Origin: Metaphire vulgaris
Lineage: Eukaryota > Annelida > Clitellata > Crassiclitellata > Megascolecidae
Length of the DNA: 64,000 nucleotides
Direction: 5' to 3'
NCBI GenBank assembly: GCA_018105865.1
Contig: CM030837.1
Span: 5,635,475-5,699,474, forward strand
The translations under genes were made by a program, and so were the position numbers. The notes under the pieces are model-generated. The model saw only the letters and a list, made by a program, of their open reading frames with translations, had not been told where the DNA came from and made no database searches. How positions within the stretch are numbered: position 1 is the first letter of the stretch; each line of letters opens with the position of its first letter. This document shows, in pieces, positions 1 through 13,700 of this stretch.

Positions 1-3000
1 AGAAACAAAAATTACAGTGCAAGATTGTCAAGATCTATTGGACTAGTTATAAATTATTTAGTGCTACAAGAAAGTTCATTGGAATCTTATATAAATAGTA
101 CTATAGGTTACTTTTTTTAGTAATTTTACTTTTTTCATAATTCAAAATTTTCAAAAGGAGTGCAATTGCACCCTCTTACATCCCCCTCCAGATGCTCATG
201 AATTATTTGATGCTAATGTTTTACCTAAAATGGTAAATGACCAAAATCATTTGATGTTGATGTGTCACTTAAACGATAAATAAGATAATGCATGTAAAAA
301 TTTTAAAACATCTGTTTGTCCATAAGTTTCTAAGGTTTTGACCAAGCGTCTTGTATTGTGATCAGCTGTCTTGTGACCAACTGTCATTTGATTTAGAACT
401 TTATGGCTAAAAAAACAGGTGTTGTGGACATTTACAGTGTTTTTAATAGAACTTATGTACTGTAAGCATCCAAGTAATCTCTAGATAAACGTACTGCAAT
501 TGCTATTTCATTAGCACTGAATGAACGACATCTGTTGAATCCACGAGCAGAGTTAGGCAAAGGCAGCAGGTCAAGCAGAACTTTAGATGGAGGATAGTAT
601 TCAACATTCATTTCTGAATAAGATAAATTGGAAAAAAAGCTCATCTACTAGAACAATTCAATACCCTCTAGAAAGAGGTCTGATGCAATCTGCTATGAAT
701 ACTTTAAAACTTTAAAAGACACAAATTTCAGAACCAATCGTAAAGTTTGAATTTTAAAAGTAATTAGAGAACGAGTCACGTTCAAAGCAATCACAGCAGG
801 AGCATTTCTGAGTGCTCATCCATACCAAGCACTATGTACTTGCTTTCTTTGCTTTCATGTACATTACATTACATAAACACATTTAAAACTTCATAATAAA
901 TGGTAACCAGGACTGTTTGTTTCAAACAATGGTACAAATGTTTCTGATATCAAAAGAATAAAACAGCAAAATTCATACTTCCACTCAGCCATCAATCACA
1001 TGTACCTATAAACACACATATGCACATATACATACACATATGCACATACACATATGTATATGTTAAAACACAGAGAATCATACATAATTTTACAATTACC
1101 AAAATGACCCAGCATTTTCGAGGTGGGCATTTCAAAGATTCGACATTCTGACCTCATAATTTGGCAGCGGCAAAGTTGTAGGGGAATGTCAGTAGAACAA
1201 AATAAATCAAAAAGTTTGAAAGTTGGTCAACATTTGGTAAAGATATATCAATTCTAACCCAAAAAGTCATTTTCTGGAAGTTATTAGTCTGACCTCTCGC
1301 TCCAAAGAATATGTAATCTCTCTTTCAGAGAGCCAATATAGCTGAAAAATAGGTGCTATCTAGCAAATGGATGGATACTAAAGCAATTTATAGCATAGAA
1401 CGTCTCTGATACATCACATGCATTTCACGAAACGCCTCGAAACCTACATGACGAGCCTGGCTCGGGGATCCCAAATAAGGAAAGATGACGTTGGATGAGC
1501 CAGGCTCGGGGACCCCAGTTAAGGGGTTAATGAATTTTAAATAATAACCAAAAGAATCCCATTAAATAGAGATGTAGATCTGATAGACAATGAACAAAAC
1601 ATCAAATGATTCTGACCAGAACAGAGAAACTGCATGATAGCTTCAATTCCTTTACTGCAAATTCCTATAAATAACAAAACGTTTCAGCTGCTATCAGCCA
1701 TTTTAACCATCACACAGCATTAATTTAATAACTTGTTGCAAAATCTATGCAAATATTTTATATTCACTAAAGCCCCATGCTGAATTGCGAAAAAGGATTT
1801 TTTAAACAATACTGGAATGACAAAAGAAGTCCCATTATTGCATAATACAGAATAATGAGGTACTAAACTGACAAAGCAGAGTGAATTAAGAATCTAAGAT
1901 TAAAACAAATGGTTAACCTGAGTCGGGGTAGACCATTTTATTATCATCCAAAGATATCGTTTCCAGAGTCCGTACATGACAAAGCTGTTTTGGTAAAGCT
2001 GTGATGGTGTTAACCGACAGATCAAGAATTCTAAGACTACAAAGATGGCCGACTTCATCAGGAACAATTTTCAAACGATTGTCTGCCAAGGAAAAGAGAA
2101 ATTTAAAGCACAGATGATTTTCATTAATCCTTCTAGAAATTTACAGTGACTCACAACTCAAAAATCACACCAATTTCTCAGTCTCGTAGATTTAGAGCAA
2201 TTCGAAAGCACTAAATGAGATTACCGTAAGCAAAGAAATGAGTCCATCTCATAAAAATAGCTACCGTAGTTCTTTATATGTTTTTCAGTTCACTTTGGTT
2301 CAATTCAAGCTCAGCATATAAATTTGCCTGACTTTTTCTCAGGTCCAAATTTGATACACTATGCATTCATTAGCACTTAGGACACAGTAGTACCAGGAAC
2401 TATAGCAGTATGATATCACACCATCACATAGCCCGATTCTAATGCAGAAGAAACTGAATTAGAGACACTGGAAGATTTAAACCACCCCAGAGGCAACACA
2501 GTGCATGACTCAGACTTCAGTAAAGAGTTAAAATTAGGGACAGCAATGGTTACATGGAACGGACTGCAATGGTTACGATCTGGAAGAGTGAACGAATACA
2601 AACAAAGACAAGTTCAGGTCAAGTTTATGTTCTCCAGCTGTGCCCAGCTATCGACTTCTCCATCTGTCCTTTGCTCTTTCTTCCAAGGTCATTCGATGTC
2701 TTCCGTCAGTTTTTCCATTGAGATTCGGCTATGCCATGTGCAGATCCTCTTCCAATCCGTCCATCCATCCATCATCTTAATTATTATGATAAACAGCATT
2801 GGTGAAATAGTACATCTCTGTCTTGTTCCTACTTCTGTCTTGAACTAATCTATTAGGTCAGGTTCCACTCTCACTGCATTATCTATAAACCGTTTGGATT
2901 AGGTTCGTTAATTTTATTCGATTCCAAAATTTCTCATTGCTTGCCACAGCCCATCATGCCACACTGAATCAAAAGTTTGTTTGTAGTCAATAAAGTTAAT

Positions 3001-4475
3001 GTGGCATGCATTGTTAGTTTCAATATATTTTTCCAAGACTTGTCTTTTCAAAATACTACTCACAAATTATAAGAAATTGATGATAATAATTATACCTCTT
3101 AGATTAAGTGTCTGGAGTGAACACAGAGTTCCAATTGTGGCTGGAAGAGACTTGAGTCTGTTCTTTTCCAAGTTCAACACCTGGAGTCCGTGTAAACTTC
3201 CAATTTCATCTGGAAGACTTGTCAGCCGGTTTTCATGCAGATCTAAGATCTAAAAGAATATAAAGTATGAGCCTCAATTGCAAAAACCAAAAGGTGCAGA
3301 CATCTTAATCTCGATCATGATAACTGTGAACAATATTTTGACATCTTATTATACTCATAGTGTTAAAAATAACTTTAGATGGCAATAAGCAACCATTTTT
3401 ACAAATACTTCTGATAATTCAAATATGCAAGAGATGTATTGAATAATGTTTCACTGTTCACCAAACTGATATTAATGACATATTATTCAAATATGGACCC
3501 TGAACATACAGGGAAAAATGCTAATTTTAAAACATTTGGGGTGAAAAAGAAAGAATTTTTACCAAAATCAAGACTGTTAGCTTGAAAACAAGATAAATCT
3601 GTGATAAATGTTGACAGTGCCATAATTTCTTGAATTTTGAAATTCTGTTTGGACATTTTGCTTTCAAATCAAATTTAATACTTAAACACTCATTTCAAAC
3701 TAACAGCAAATGCACACCACTGCATGAGGTAAGACTTAAATGAAAATGCATTAAACTGCTCACTCTAGTCTTACACAAGTAAAATTATAATACATCAAAC
3801 AATAATGCATGAAAAATAGACAAAACCCCAAAAACAACTGTTTGCATGGTCCATCAACTTTCAAGCCTAAACGTGACATAATCAAATAATCGAGCCAGCA
3901 TGTCTTAAAATATATAACTAGAGAACTATAGTCAACAAGAGTCAATAAAAAACATGCAAATTGATTTTAAAGTAAGCTCATCATCATAAACAATGTAAGA
4001 AAAATGGCCACAGAGGGTACATGCACCCCCTCCGCACTGATTGGTTACAAAATACTGACTCGAATTCCACTTAAATCTGAAAAATTTCCAGCTCCTTTTA
4101 ACGAAGCCAACCAGTTTGAATGAATAAGAAGAGCCTAAAAATGTATACAGAAACAAGTAATCAATTACTGCAGAAACAATTAACTTTTTTATTTTATAAC
4201 ATCAGGATCATGTAGTGATGCACACAAACTATGCACATAGCTAATATGAGTGTAAGCTATTGCAGCAAATTCAAAAAATGGTTCTTTCTCAATGCTACAA
4301 TTGGTGCTTATGAGTGCCACTGTCAAATATGGTTCAAAGGTTGGAAATTATAACAATCCATCTGTCTTCCTACTGTCCTACATACAAAAAGTCTGTATTT
4401 ACGACAATTCTTGATTCAAACCCACAAAATGTTAATAAGACGTTTGAATTCTGACCAAGCAAACTCTTAAAGAGA

Positions 4476-4544
<69 letters not shown>

Positions 4545-4613
4545 GGTGGCACATAAAAACCGGACTAGTCACATTTAGGTTTGCATTTAACATAGTCTGT
4601 TTTTTGTGCCACC

Positions 4614-4675
<62 letters not shown>

Positions 4676-5412
4676 CAATTAAAAACAATTAAATGAAGTT
4701 ATCTGCAAGTAACAGTTACCTCTTTCTGAAGAACTTTGCACAAAGAAAATACTCCAGAAGGTACCTAAACCAATACATACTTTGCTTAACCAAAAGAGCA
4801 ACAGAACCAGACTAACAACTGTCATAACTAAAGACTTGAGACAAACCCAACTTCATTGAAAAGTACCATATATAAAATTCAGCTTTAGCAATTTTTAATA
4901 GTTGACACTTTTTGAACAGCAGATACATGAGCGCCCACAGAAATTTTTCCAGGAGGGGCAAAACACATTTTAACACAATGGTCACGGTTAATATTTTAGC
5001 ACGGTTTTTAAATTTCAATGTGAAATATTGGTATTTGCATTTTTCAGAGGGCAAGGGCCCCCTCTTGCCCTAATGTGTGGGCATCCATGAGCAGATATAT
5101 AATTTGTTTTACACAAAAATGTAAATACATTCTTCTTGTTTTAATGTATTAGTGCAGAATGAAGTCACCTTACTTCAGTTATTTCGCAGCTTGATATATC
5201 AAAAACAGAATCTGGACACTCACGGGCCTGAAAGTAAAATAGAGACAGAGATAGATTACTTACTGATCATGCAATTATTAAAAAGTAATTCATTACACAA
5301 CGTATCTTGCTCCAGATCACTAATATACATGCAGTGATAATTAACTAACCAGATAGAGTTGATGCTGCAAACGCTTTTTAGATGAACTTGTCTGTCTCTT
5401 AAGTAACGGCAT
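1..5412 (-). CDS. LRSAM1-like: LRSAM1-type leucine-rich-repeat E3 ubiquitin ligase, 5' half (continues off the left edge)
   Basis: Exons in transcript order: 5350-5412 (ATG at 5410-5412, [20 protein letters not shown]), 5174-5227 (ends DISSCEITE), 4720-4764 ([15 protein letters not shown]), 3096-3249 (starts [13 protein letters not shown]), 1918-2082 (ends [12 protein letters not shown] then NKMVYPDS) and 495-613 ([16 protein letters not shown]). Phases chain between consecutive exons. The leader, the DISKCELSEIP-like strand, the LRRs and the VRTLE...MVYP and EYYPPSQYLL landmarks follow human LRSAM1 in order. Two stretches present in human LRSAM1 were not found: about 26 residues before ILDLHEN, and about 19 residues between MVYP and EYYPPS. 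Both gaps sit at phase-compatible junctions, so either small exons were missed or they are lost here. In vertebrates the protein ubiquitinates TSG101 and bacteria destined for xenophagy; its coiled coils, SAM, PTAP motif and RING would lie left of base 1. Confidence 0.88.
4478..4541. repeat. (TA)n microsatellite
   Basis: About 32 TA units, continuing after the miniature element at 4617-4673. Open frames across it read tyrosine-isoleucine and are not genes. Confidence 0.95.
4542..4616. mobile_element. 75-bp mariner-type MITE within a (TA)n array
   Basis: CAGGGTGGCACA at the left is the exact inverse of TGTGCCACCCTG at the right, and TA flanks both sides. Size and termini suggest a Tc1/mariner-derived miniature. 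Confidence 0.6.
4926..5089. mobile_element. hAT-like non-autonomous element, family B
   Basis: Starts CATGAGCGCCCACA and ends TGTGTGGGCATCCATG, flanked by AGCAGATA at 4918-4925 and 5090-5097. Lies in the LRSAM1 intron between 4764 and 5174. Confidence 0.75.
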
Positions 5413-5474
5413 TCCTGCTGTGACAACCAAACACCGAAACTAATTACCAAGCAATCAAATACAATAAAGAGAAA

Positions 5475-5805
5475 ATGCCAACAATCCGGACTACATCGCC
5501 TCCCTCCTACAGCGGACCACGACGCTGGAACGACGTCGGCTGCTAAGATCTGGCAGTCGAGTCAAATTGCTTGTGCCTCCCCCATCTAAAACGGCTAAGT
5601 CTGGGGACAGGTCGGTTACTTGGGGCAATCCAGAACTGTGGAATTCACTACCGGACTATGTCACAAACTCTGACTCTTTTGGAATTTTTCTAGGTAATCT
5701 TAAGACTTACCGTACTTATTCACCATCGGGTATACGTAGTTTTGTAAAGCGCTCTTGTCTTTGGCCACTTTTGCCATGCTTATTGCGCTATAGAAATCGT
5801 CTGGC

Positions 5806-5858
<53 letters not shown>

Positions 5859-5862
5859 AATC
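5475..5862 (+). pseudogene. LINE ORF2 C-terminal end with triplet tail
   Basis: The frame reads LLRSGSRVKLLVPPPSKTAK, then SVTWGNPELWNSLPDYV and KRSCLWPLLPCLLRYRNRL, ending in (AAT)n and (TTA)n at 5809-5860. This is the typical 3' end of a CR1/L2-like LINE with a microsatellite tail. It sits just upstream of the first LRSAM1 exon. Confidence 0.75.
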
Positions 5863-5967
5863 TTCTGAGTGACAGTCATAAATTAAACCAATGCATCTAG
5901 TACATTTTTTATCTATGGTATGTTGCAACGTCATAATGACATAAGCAAATAATGTAGATTTGGTATC

Positions 5968-6098
5968 TTAACAATATTTTTGTCTAGTTCTACTCCAATA
6001 TGGCTGGCAGACCACATCACGAGTGCCAGTAACCATTATAAATGACAATGCAATAAAACCTTCTAGGTGTGTTTGACTGTATTCTGCACACACTGTAC

Positions 6099-6152
<54 letters not shown>

Positions 6153-6540
6153 CCACCACCACCATCATCATCATCATTAATAACCGTGGGCTCAACGCCT
6201 GTTGGTGTCTGATACAATCATTAGTTTTGTCCCAATCTTTTCTGTTGGCAGCAACATGAAATAGTTCTAGCAAACATTTTCCACACCAATCACAAATGTC
6301 ATCACACCATTCCCTGTGTGGTCTTCCTTTCTTGTTGGAACCGTCCATTATTCCCAGCATTATAGTCTTAATCTTTCTATCATCTTTCATATGACAAATA
6401 TGTCCAAAGAGACGCAATTTCCTCTGTATAACTGTTCTCGGCTATGGTCAATCGCATGGAGTGGTTTGCTAAGCGTCGCTCAATTTGTAACAACAATGAC
6501 TGAGCGAGATGTCACTGTCCCATTAATTTAGTTCATTGTG
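5968..6540 (-). pseudogene. LINE ORF2 C-terminal fragment with (ATG)n tail
   Basis: Minus strand: LRLFGHICHMKDDRKIKTIM, GRPHREWCDDICDWCGKC and NRKDWDKTNDCIRHQQ, the familiar RLRWFGHV...GRPRRRW...D end of endonuclease/RT LINE proteins, then a 78-base ATG/GTG repeat (6101-6178). The start is lost. Confidence 0.7.
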
Positions 6541-6736
6541 CTGAGTTTCCTGACGGCTACTCGTGGTTATGTAACAATTGCAGCACAAATACTAGCACCA
6601 ATATGAAACTAGCTACAGACTGCTTCCAAGATATCTGTTAATTTTCCGATGGCAAATCAGCCTCAAGCTGCATGTTTTTGGACAGTACCTAGGATTGCTT
6701 AGTGACAATTACAACATATGACTTTTGTTTGTGTTT

Positions 6737-7148
6737 GGGGCCATCCACAAATGACATAACGCACTTAGGGGGGAGGGTTCAAACATTTGTGACGATGTGT
6801 GACGACATGGGTGGGTGGGGGGTCCAGAAATGTGATGTCACACAATACTAAATAATTTTATTAATACCGCAATGCTATGTTACCGCTAAATTGAACGTAT
6901 TTTACACTTATAATTATACACTTTATTTTTTTTAAGAATTTGAAAAGTTTCTGAATATTGCTTCAACTATAAAAATTATAATGAATATTTTCAAACGAAA
7001 TGCTAATTTTGACATTTGAAAGACAACAAGAGGGGGTTAACGCGCTGTGACATCATATTTGATGGGGGTCTGACTTTTTGTGACGACGTGTGACGAAAAG
7101 GGGTAAAAAAACTATCAAAATCGTGTTATGTCATTTATGGATGGTCCC
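6737..7148. mobile_element. PIF/Harbinger-like MITE, family 2
   Basis: Ends GGGGCCATCCACAAATGACA and TGTCATTTATGGATGGTCCC form long inverted repeats; the core has GTGACGACGTGTGACGA-type words. Confidence 0.6.
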
Positions 7149-7800
7149 TTTCCAGCTGCAGTAGGTGCTAAATAACATGTTGGCACATCACATAATTGGT
7201 TTTAATTTACAACCACTGTTCGGAGGATAGCCAAAAATGCCTGCACTTGCATACTGTAGTTGCATCTGAAGAGTACAAATTTACCAATTCCAGCTAGGGA
7301 TACCATCATACCAGATCAGTTGGAAAGAATTTAAGGACACACAAATCACATAAGTTTGTCAGACTTTTCAGGACGTTAAAGAAGCACAAAAAAACTAGTG
7401 ATACCTTTTTTGCTTTTTTGTACTTTTGGAACGTTACAGATGCAAAATAGCACAAAAAGTAGTGATGGCCTTTTTTGCTTGTCAGACATTTACAGTACTA
7501 TGATTTTAGGATGTTAAAGATGCAAAAAAGCACAAGGAAGTAGTGATGACCTTTTTTAGCAATCAAAATCCATCAATTAGAAGTCCTTTTAATCTAGCGT
7601 TATGTCTAAAAATCAGTAATAACTATTTTAAACGAAATTTAAGGACATTTTGTTTCCTTATTAAGGACAAATGCACTTAAGGACAAGGCCATGGAATTTA
7701 AGGACTGTCCTTATCATTTAAGGACGTCTGGTAACCCTAATTCCAGCAAAATCCAATAAAAACAACACTACCAGTAATAACATTAGCATATGACTATAAC

Positions 7801-7972
7801 CAGGGTGCGATTTGCAGGGGGAAGGGGGAATCTTCCCCCCACTGCCCAACTGCATCCCCCCTACTGCTACATCCCCCACCACTACATCCCCCCACTGCTA
7901 CAGTTTCCAACAACTACATCCCCCCAAGCTCGACATATCCCCCCACTGCTCCAGGTCACAAATCGCACCCTG
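7801..7972. mobile_element. hAT-like non-autonomous element, family A
   Basis: Ends CAGGGTGCGATTTG and CAAATCGCACCCTG are inverted repeats, flanked by ACTATAAC on both sides (7793-7800, 7973-7980). The interior is C-rich with repeated CTGCTACATCCCCC-like units. Confidence 0.85.
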
Positions 7973-8304
7973 ACTATAACCAAAAACACAGACCAAGTTC
8001 TCAAAATTCTAACTCACTAGCATGTATTTTAAAAATGCAATGCATGCATTGCATAGCTGGCTAGACGAGAAAATAGCAAAGATTCATCCTCTGGTTAATT
8101 TCAGATCAATTTATCATCGTAATCTGCACCCAATGAATCATGCCTAATTACATCACAACTGCAAAAAAATTCTATTCCATTTAAACAACGCCTCAAGCCT
8201 GTTAATTCCACACCCTGTCTGACAGTCTATGACGGTTTGTCAAAGCGCCCTTCATTCAGACCGTTACCATGCAGACAGCACTATGAAAAACAGTCTCACA
8301 AGTA

Positions 8305-8465
<161 letters not shown>

Positions 8466-9430
8466 GGTGTAGACACACAATTGCCAGGAAAATGCAGACA
8501 GATAGGCGTGTAGAAATCACAACCTCTGCACATTATGGGTGCGCTGTAGAAGCTGATTCAGTTGAATTATATCAGACCGACATTAATAATTACCGAATCA
8601 CAAGATTTTCACGCAGGTCCATTAAAATGGCCACGAAGCCTTGAAAAATCCCAAATAAAATATTACAAATAAATGTTTGTGATAATCAATAAAATGATGA
8701 AATTTTCAATAAAAATTCGATTATTCCATCGTAATGTTTATGTAGAAGCAATGTTTATGTAGAAGCGCCTCTCATTAGCACAGTCCAGAAAAAGCAGTGA
8801 CCAATCACAAACCAACACTCGAATCCTAATGAATATTCATTAAAGAAATGGTAATAAGTAAGCAAGTAAGTAAAATCTCGTGAATTCTATAGCGCTTTTC
8901 AAGTGTAGCACAGCAGTGGCTCATTATTCCTAGGCGTAATTATGAAGTAGCTGTAGCCAAAGGTGAGGGCTATTCATACAGAGTCGGTTGATCCAAAGGG
9001 TCATTGTGGTTTGGACGTTGCAGCTATGGAGGAAATGGGTTTTTAAAGAAAACTGATTTTTGTCTGGTTATAAAAACTTGGAGCTGTTGCAAAATGTGAA
9101 GGAAGTCGTGAGTCGTGACTGAGATTTTGTTGTTTGATCATGGTGTAGACAAAGAAGGATGCTGAAATTGAGTTCCTTGTTGCACCGCGTTATTTTTGGA
9201 CACATTCCCCTATGCGGGAATATGCGTAAAACTAAAGTTTTCCCATGTCCGGATTCGGTCTCCAGTCACTTAAGCATACAGGACGTGGATGGCAAACACA
9301 ATTAACCTAGAGTAGGTTGTCAGCCTAATGTGTTCAATTTGTCTTGGTCCGCGCTTTACTACGTAGCGAACGCTGCTCCTCAATTTGATGTTTTATTCGC
9401 CCTCTAACGAGTATGGCTGAGTCGACATTA

Positions 9431-9625
9431 GGGGCTGTCTATTAATTACGTCAACAAAAAGGGGGAGGGGTCCGAAAAAGATTGACAGTTGTAGGGGTCA
9501 AGACAAGTTGACGTCTACGATTTCATTTTTTACAACTATATAATCAAAAAATAGGAAATTTCATGGAATACTATTTATTGCAATGGAAAAAAAGTCTGAC
9601 CAACAAAAAAGGTAATCACCACCAT
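9431..9625. mobile_element. PIF/Harbinger-like MITE, family 1, truncated
   Basis: Starts GGGGCTGTCTATTAATTACG after TTA and matches the left part of 50191-50618; the right end is missing. Confidence 0.6.
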
Positions 9626-10185
9626 GAAGGGCACAAGGAGGGGGCCCACATCGGACCGAGAGTTGTGCAAAACCGACGAAAAAATTTAACAGTTAGGATA
9701 CGGCGGTGATAGCCAAAATTATGGCATATAATTGTAATCTGAAAATTTGCTTCAAATTTGAAGATTTTATTCTAATATTGTAGTAGTATTTCAGCTGGAA
9801 AAAACATATTATGACATTTGTATACTACAAAGTTTGTTATTTGCAGACTCAAGGACAAGAAGACAAATAATGAGAATAGAGAATGGACAAATTTGGAGGG
9901 CACTTTAGTTCAGTTTATTGGGTAATGGTATCTGCAGATTGTACGTCGGCTCTACAATCAATTTTTAAATGTTCAACTACAGCTTTGGTTAGCAGCGAGA
10001 TTTCAAAACACAAGCAAAATTACAGAACTAATCTCTTCAAAACTGTCAGCAAGCAAATAAAGACCGTTAGCATATTAACCGCTATCGTATTTATCAGCAT
10101 GCAGTTTTCCCGAGGTTTGCTGATGAAAATAAATAAAAGAAAAGACTAGCTATCTCTATTTACACTCACAAACCACATCAGTTGG

Positions 10186-10426
10186 CAGGTCCGCCGAGAG
10201 GGAGCCAAATGCCCAGGGGCCCAGACGGATCTGGAAAACGTTTCACTCATGGAATACTATATATTATCGTGAAAACGCTGAAGGCGGGTCAGGGGACCCG
10301 TCCAAGGCTTTATAATGCCTTAAAAAGGCTGACATGCAAAAAAAGATCATCACCACTTAAATATAAACTTTCTGGGGGCCCGTGACTGCTCTGCCCAGGG
10401 ACCTGGAATTTCTCTCTGCGGGCCTG
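10186..10426. mobile_element. hAT-like non-autonomous element, family C
   Basis: Ends CAGGTCCGCCGAGAG and CTCTCTGCGGGCCTG, flanked by TCAGTTGG at 10178-10185 and 10427-10434. Lies just past the 3' end of the Ulk-like gene. Confidence 0.8.
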
Positions 10427-10490
10427 TCAGTTGGCCTATCAGTCCTGTCAAACAAACATCTTAATTCTATCTAGCATCAGTTTATTGTCA

Positions 10491-10496
10491 AATGAG
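10491..10496 (-). terminator. Candidate poly(A) signal of the Ulk-like gene
   Basis: AATAAA on the minus strand (TTTATT on plus), about 290 bases past the stop codon at 10783-10785. It is the first clear signal on that side. The hAT-like insertion 10186-10426 begins about 65 bases beyond it, outside the predicted transcript. Confidence 0.5.
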
Positions 10497-10782
10497 GCTG
10501 GCATTTATAACTTATGGCACTCTTAAATAACTCTAGCAAGAAGTTAAAATACAAAATATACAACAATTTCAGGGACTTGAAAATCCTGAAGACGCAGTCT
10601 TTGAACACTGTTCCCTGACCATTACAAAATTTTCCTATTGCAAAAAAATGACCAAAAATTTTGTTCACTAATATACAATTTATAACATAGATGCTTAATA
10701 ATTGTAGTTTCTAATAACACAATTGATCAAAACCAACTTGCACACAACAGCCACATTTACAAGCAATAAACGTTTGACATTA

Positions 10783-13700
10783 TCAAGAACAAGTGTTGTT
10801 ATCAGACGGCTGCTTCATATAAGCACAAGCTTTTTTCAATTCATCGGCAGGTCTGAGGTGATCTAACCGCCCAAAATTATGTTAAAATAACCCAAGTTAG
10901 ACAAGGAAATTTTTACCCAACAAGGTCATGTGAAAAAGAGGTGCAGGGCTCTAGCTCCATAAAAATTCCCAGCACCATTAAAATTTAACACAATGGGTCA
11001 AAATAAATACGAATCACCAACACATAAAACACAGATACACGACGTGAAGTTCAACGTAACAGATGTCTGACTCAGAAAAACTTGACTGACATTAATTGAG
11101 ACTCAGATTTAATCATTACATAAGCATAAACTAAGGATGCCAACTTTGCAACAGTCTGAAATTTTCTAGGTCAACAAAAGCAACAGTAGTCATTTGCTAA
11201 GTTGAACGTTTTGTCAGCACTGTACACCAGATTTCCTACGTAAACATCTGTACAAAGTAGAACTTCAAAATAATTCGACCAACACATGAAACCAATGGCA
11301 GCACTAGGACTTGTATATTGCATAAGCTATAAAATGGTGCAGTTTACAGCCAAGGAATATCTTCCTTCTTCACAGACCATCTACTTTTTGACGCACATAT
11401 ATCCTCGAGTATGAAGATTCATCAGACGTTTTTCAATATCATTTCGAACTAGAAATTTGATAAATAAAAAATAAATCTCTGAAATTAGTCAGCCTACATA
11501 AACCTGTTGATAACTAAATTCAACAGCAGATAATCGTATATAACAAAGTAAATCAAAAACAGCAGTGATAATTGCCTACTTTAAAAAATGTCAGCCAAGC
11601 AATCATTGGACAACATTCAATGTTAAAGAGCTATGAAGTTTTGCGTAACCAATGAGTAAAAAAGTCCAACTTAAGTTAGTTGCACCAAAATCATTATATC
11701 GACACAATAATCAATGTCAACAAATCATTTTTTAATACATGTCCACTAAGATTAACAAGAAAGTCAAATTTATCAAAAATTTCATAAAGAAGCATAATAT
11801 GGCCACTGTCTTGAACAACGTATAGAATAGAGAAAATCAATAATTGTCACTTACATCCATCAAGCAGCAATTTGTCGTCACTCCTTAGTGCCTGTCTAGC
11901 AAGACTATGCAAGAGAAGATATGCTGAGCGATAGTTCTGAAGACACTGGAAACCATCAAACAATGGCTCAATGAAATATGGCTTTTGCTCACCAAGTAAA
12001 TTGAAATAATTGAAAATTGTAAATCAGATGCTGTGTTAAATTTAGATTAGTTATTGGCCTGGCACTAAATGTAATGCAACATAGCCACTGCAGTAATTTA
12101 ACTAAAGTACATGTAATCTAAATAATGTACATGTAATCTAAATCCAAATCTTGTGAAGTCTTTAGGTAGAGAGATTTGCTAATAATTAACTAGCCATCAG
12201 TTTAAAGCATTTGACACAGTCACGGGAGGGCACGGGGACTGGGTCCTGCCAATTTCGATGAATGTGCAAAAATGACCCTCTTTGACAAACTTTTTTGCCC
12301 AAAAATGCTGATGTGCCCATATGTTCCACAATCCTGGCTATCCACTGGTCCAAAGTGATATGCAGACCATATTACTGTCAATCCTCAGTGGTGTAATGTT
12401 GGTCCAGGGTGAACCCAGGTGGACAGTTCATCTAAATCAAAATTAACCCCTTCACTGTCACGATATCCACAAAATATCATAAATCCAAAAAACATATGTT
12501 GACACGTTTACACATCATGGTAGCACAATGAGTACTAGAGGTTCATGACGTGTTAGCATGTTATAAAGGCAGCAAAAATGGTCAAGACTCTACTATTTGG
12601 CTATTTGGCCACAATAGCTACACCCAGGGTGCGATTTGTAGGGGGGAGGGGGAATCTCCCCCCCCCACTGCCCAACTGCATCCCCCTACTGCTACATTCC
12701 CCACCACTACATCCCCCAACTGCTACATTGCCCAACAACTACATCCTCTCCCCAAGCTCGACATAATCCCCCTCACTGCTCCAGGTCACAAATCGCACCC
12801 TGGCTACACCTCTTACCAAGCTACTCACATCTTGTTTGTTTCCAACAACATCTTCTGACATTCCATTTCGCAGCTGAAAGAAATTTAGAAATAAATGGTA
12901 GAAATAATTTTAAAAATCATTATACGACTTTATTTTCAATTCAAATAAATAATATCGTGAATTTTCAGAGCAAGATTTTGTGGATTACTTTATCTTCAGC
13001 ACTTGAGAAGAGATTAAAATAATTTCATTATTACTTCCCATAACAACAATGTTATTCCTATTATAATTTTAACCACAACATATCTGAATTTCATTACAAG
13101 CAAAAGAAAATAATAAAGAGAAATTTTACCAGATCAATGGCACAGTTGAACAGTAATCTCTCTGTCATGTGAATTGTATTAGGGCTAAGATTTGAAATGG
13201 AGCTCGAGATCGATGAAGATGTAATTTTTTCCTTCGCCAATTTGGACTCGGAAAGACATTGCTGATAGCAGTCGTTTATTTCACTAAGAACTAAAATAAG
13301 AACTAAACACTTCAGCAAAGAAAAGCAGAAGAAATAAGGTAATTTTAGCAATAGCACAATAAGACTCTGTTGGATCTTTAAGAATGTGTTGCATATTAAT
13401 CTATCATTAGAAAAGACATTAACCTCAAAATTGGTATTATAAAATAATATAAAAGCAATTCAAAAATCATAAATGAGCAGAATGAAAGCACAAACGTCAA
13501 CATCTATTAAATATTCTTTTCTTAGATCTTCTTAATTATAATACACGGTAGGACATGCATTTTTATTCAGGTGCTAGTCGGAAATTTTGACTTGAGTTTT
13601 ATCAAAAACATCACATATGGCAACCTACAAATAACTTGTTACCAGTAATACTTTCTCATAAGCGAATAAATTTAAGGATTTTCTTCTAAGTTGGGACAAA

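Noticed and set aside
4380..4475. Missing LRSAM1 LRR exon ([11 protein letters not shown] frame)
   Set aside because: Weak likeness only, and the available GT donors are out of phase with the next exon.
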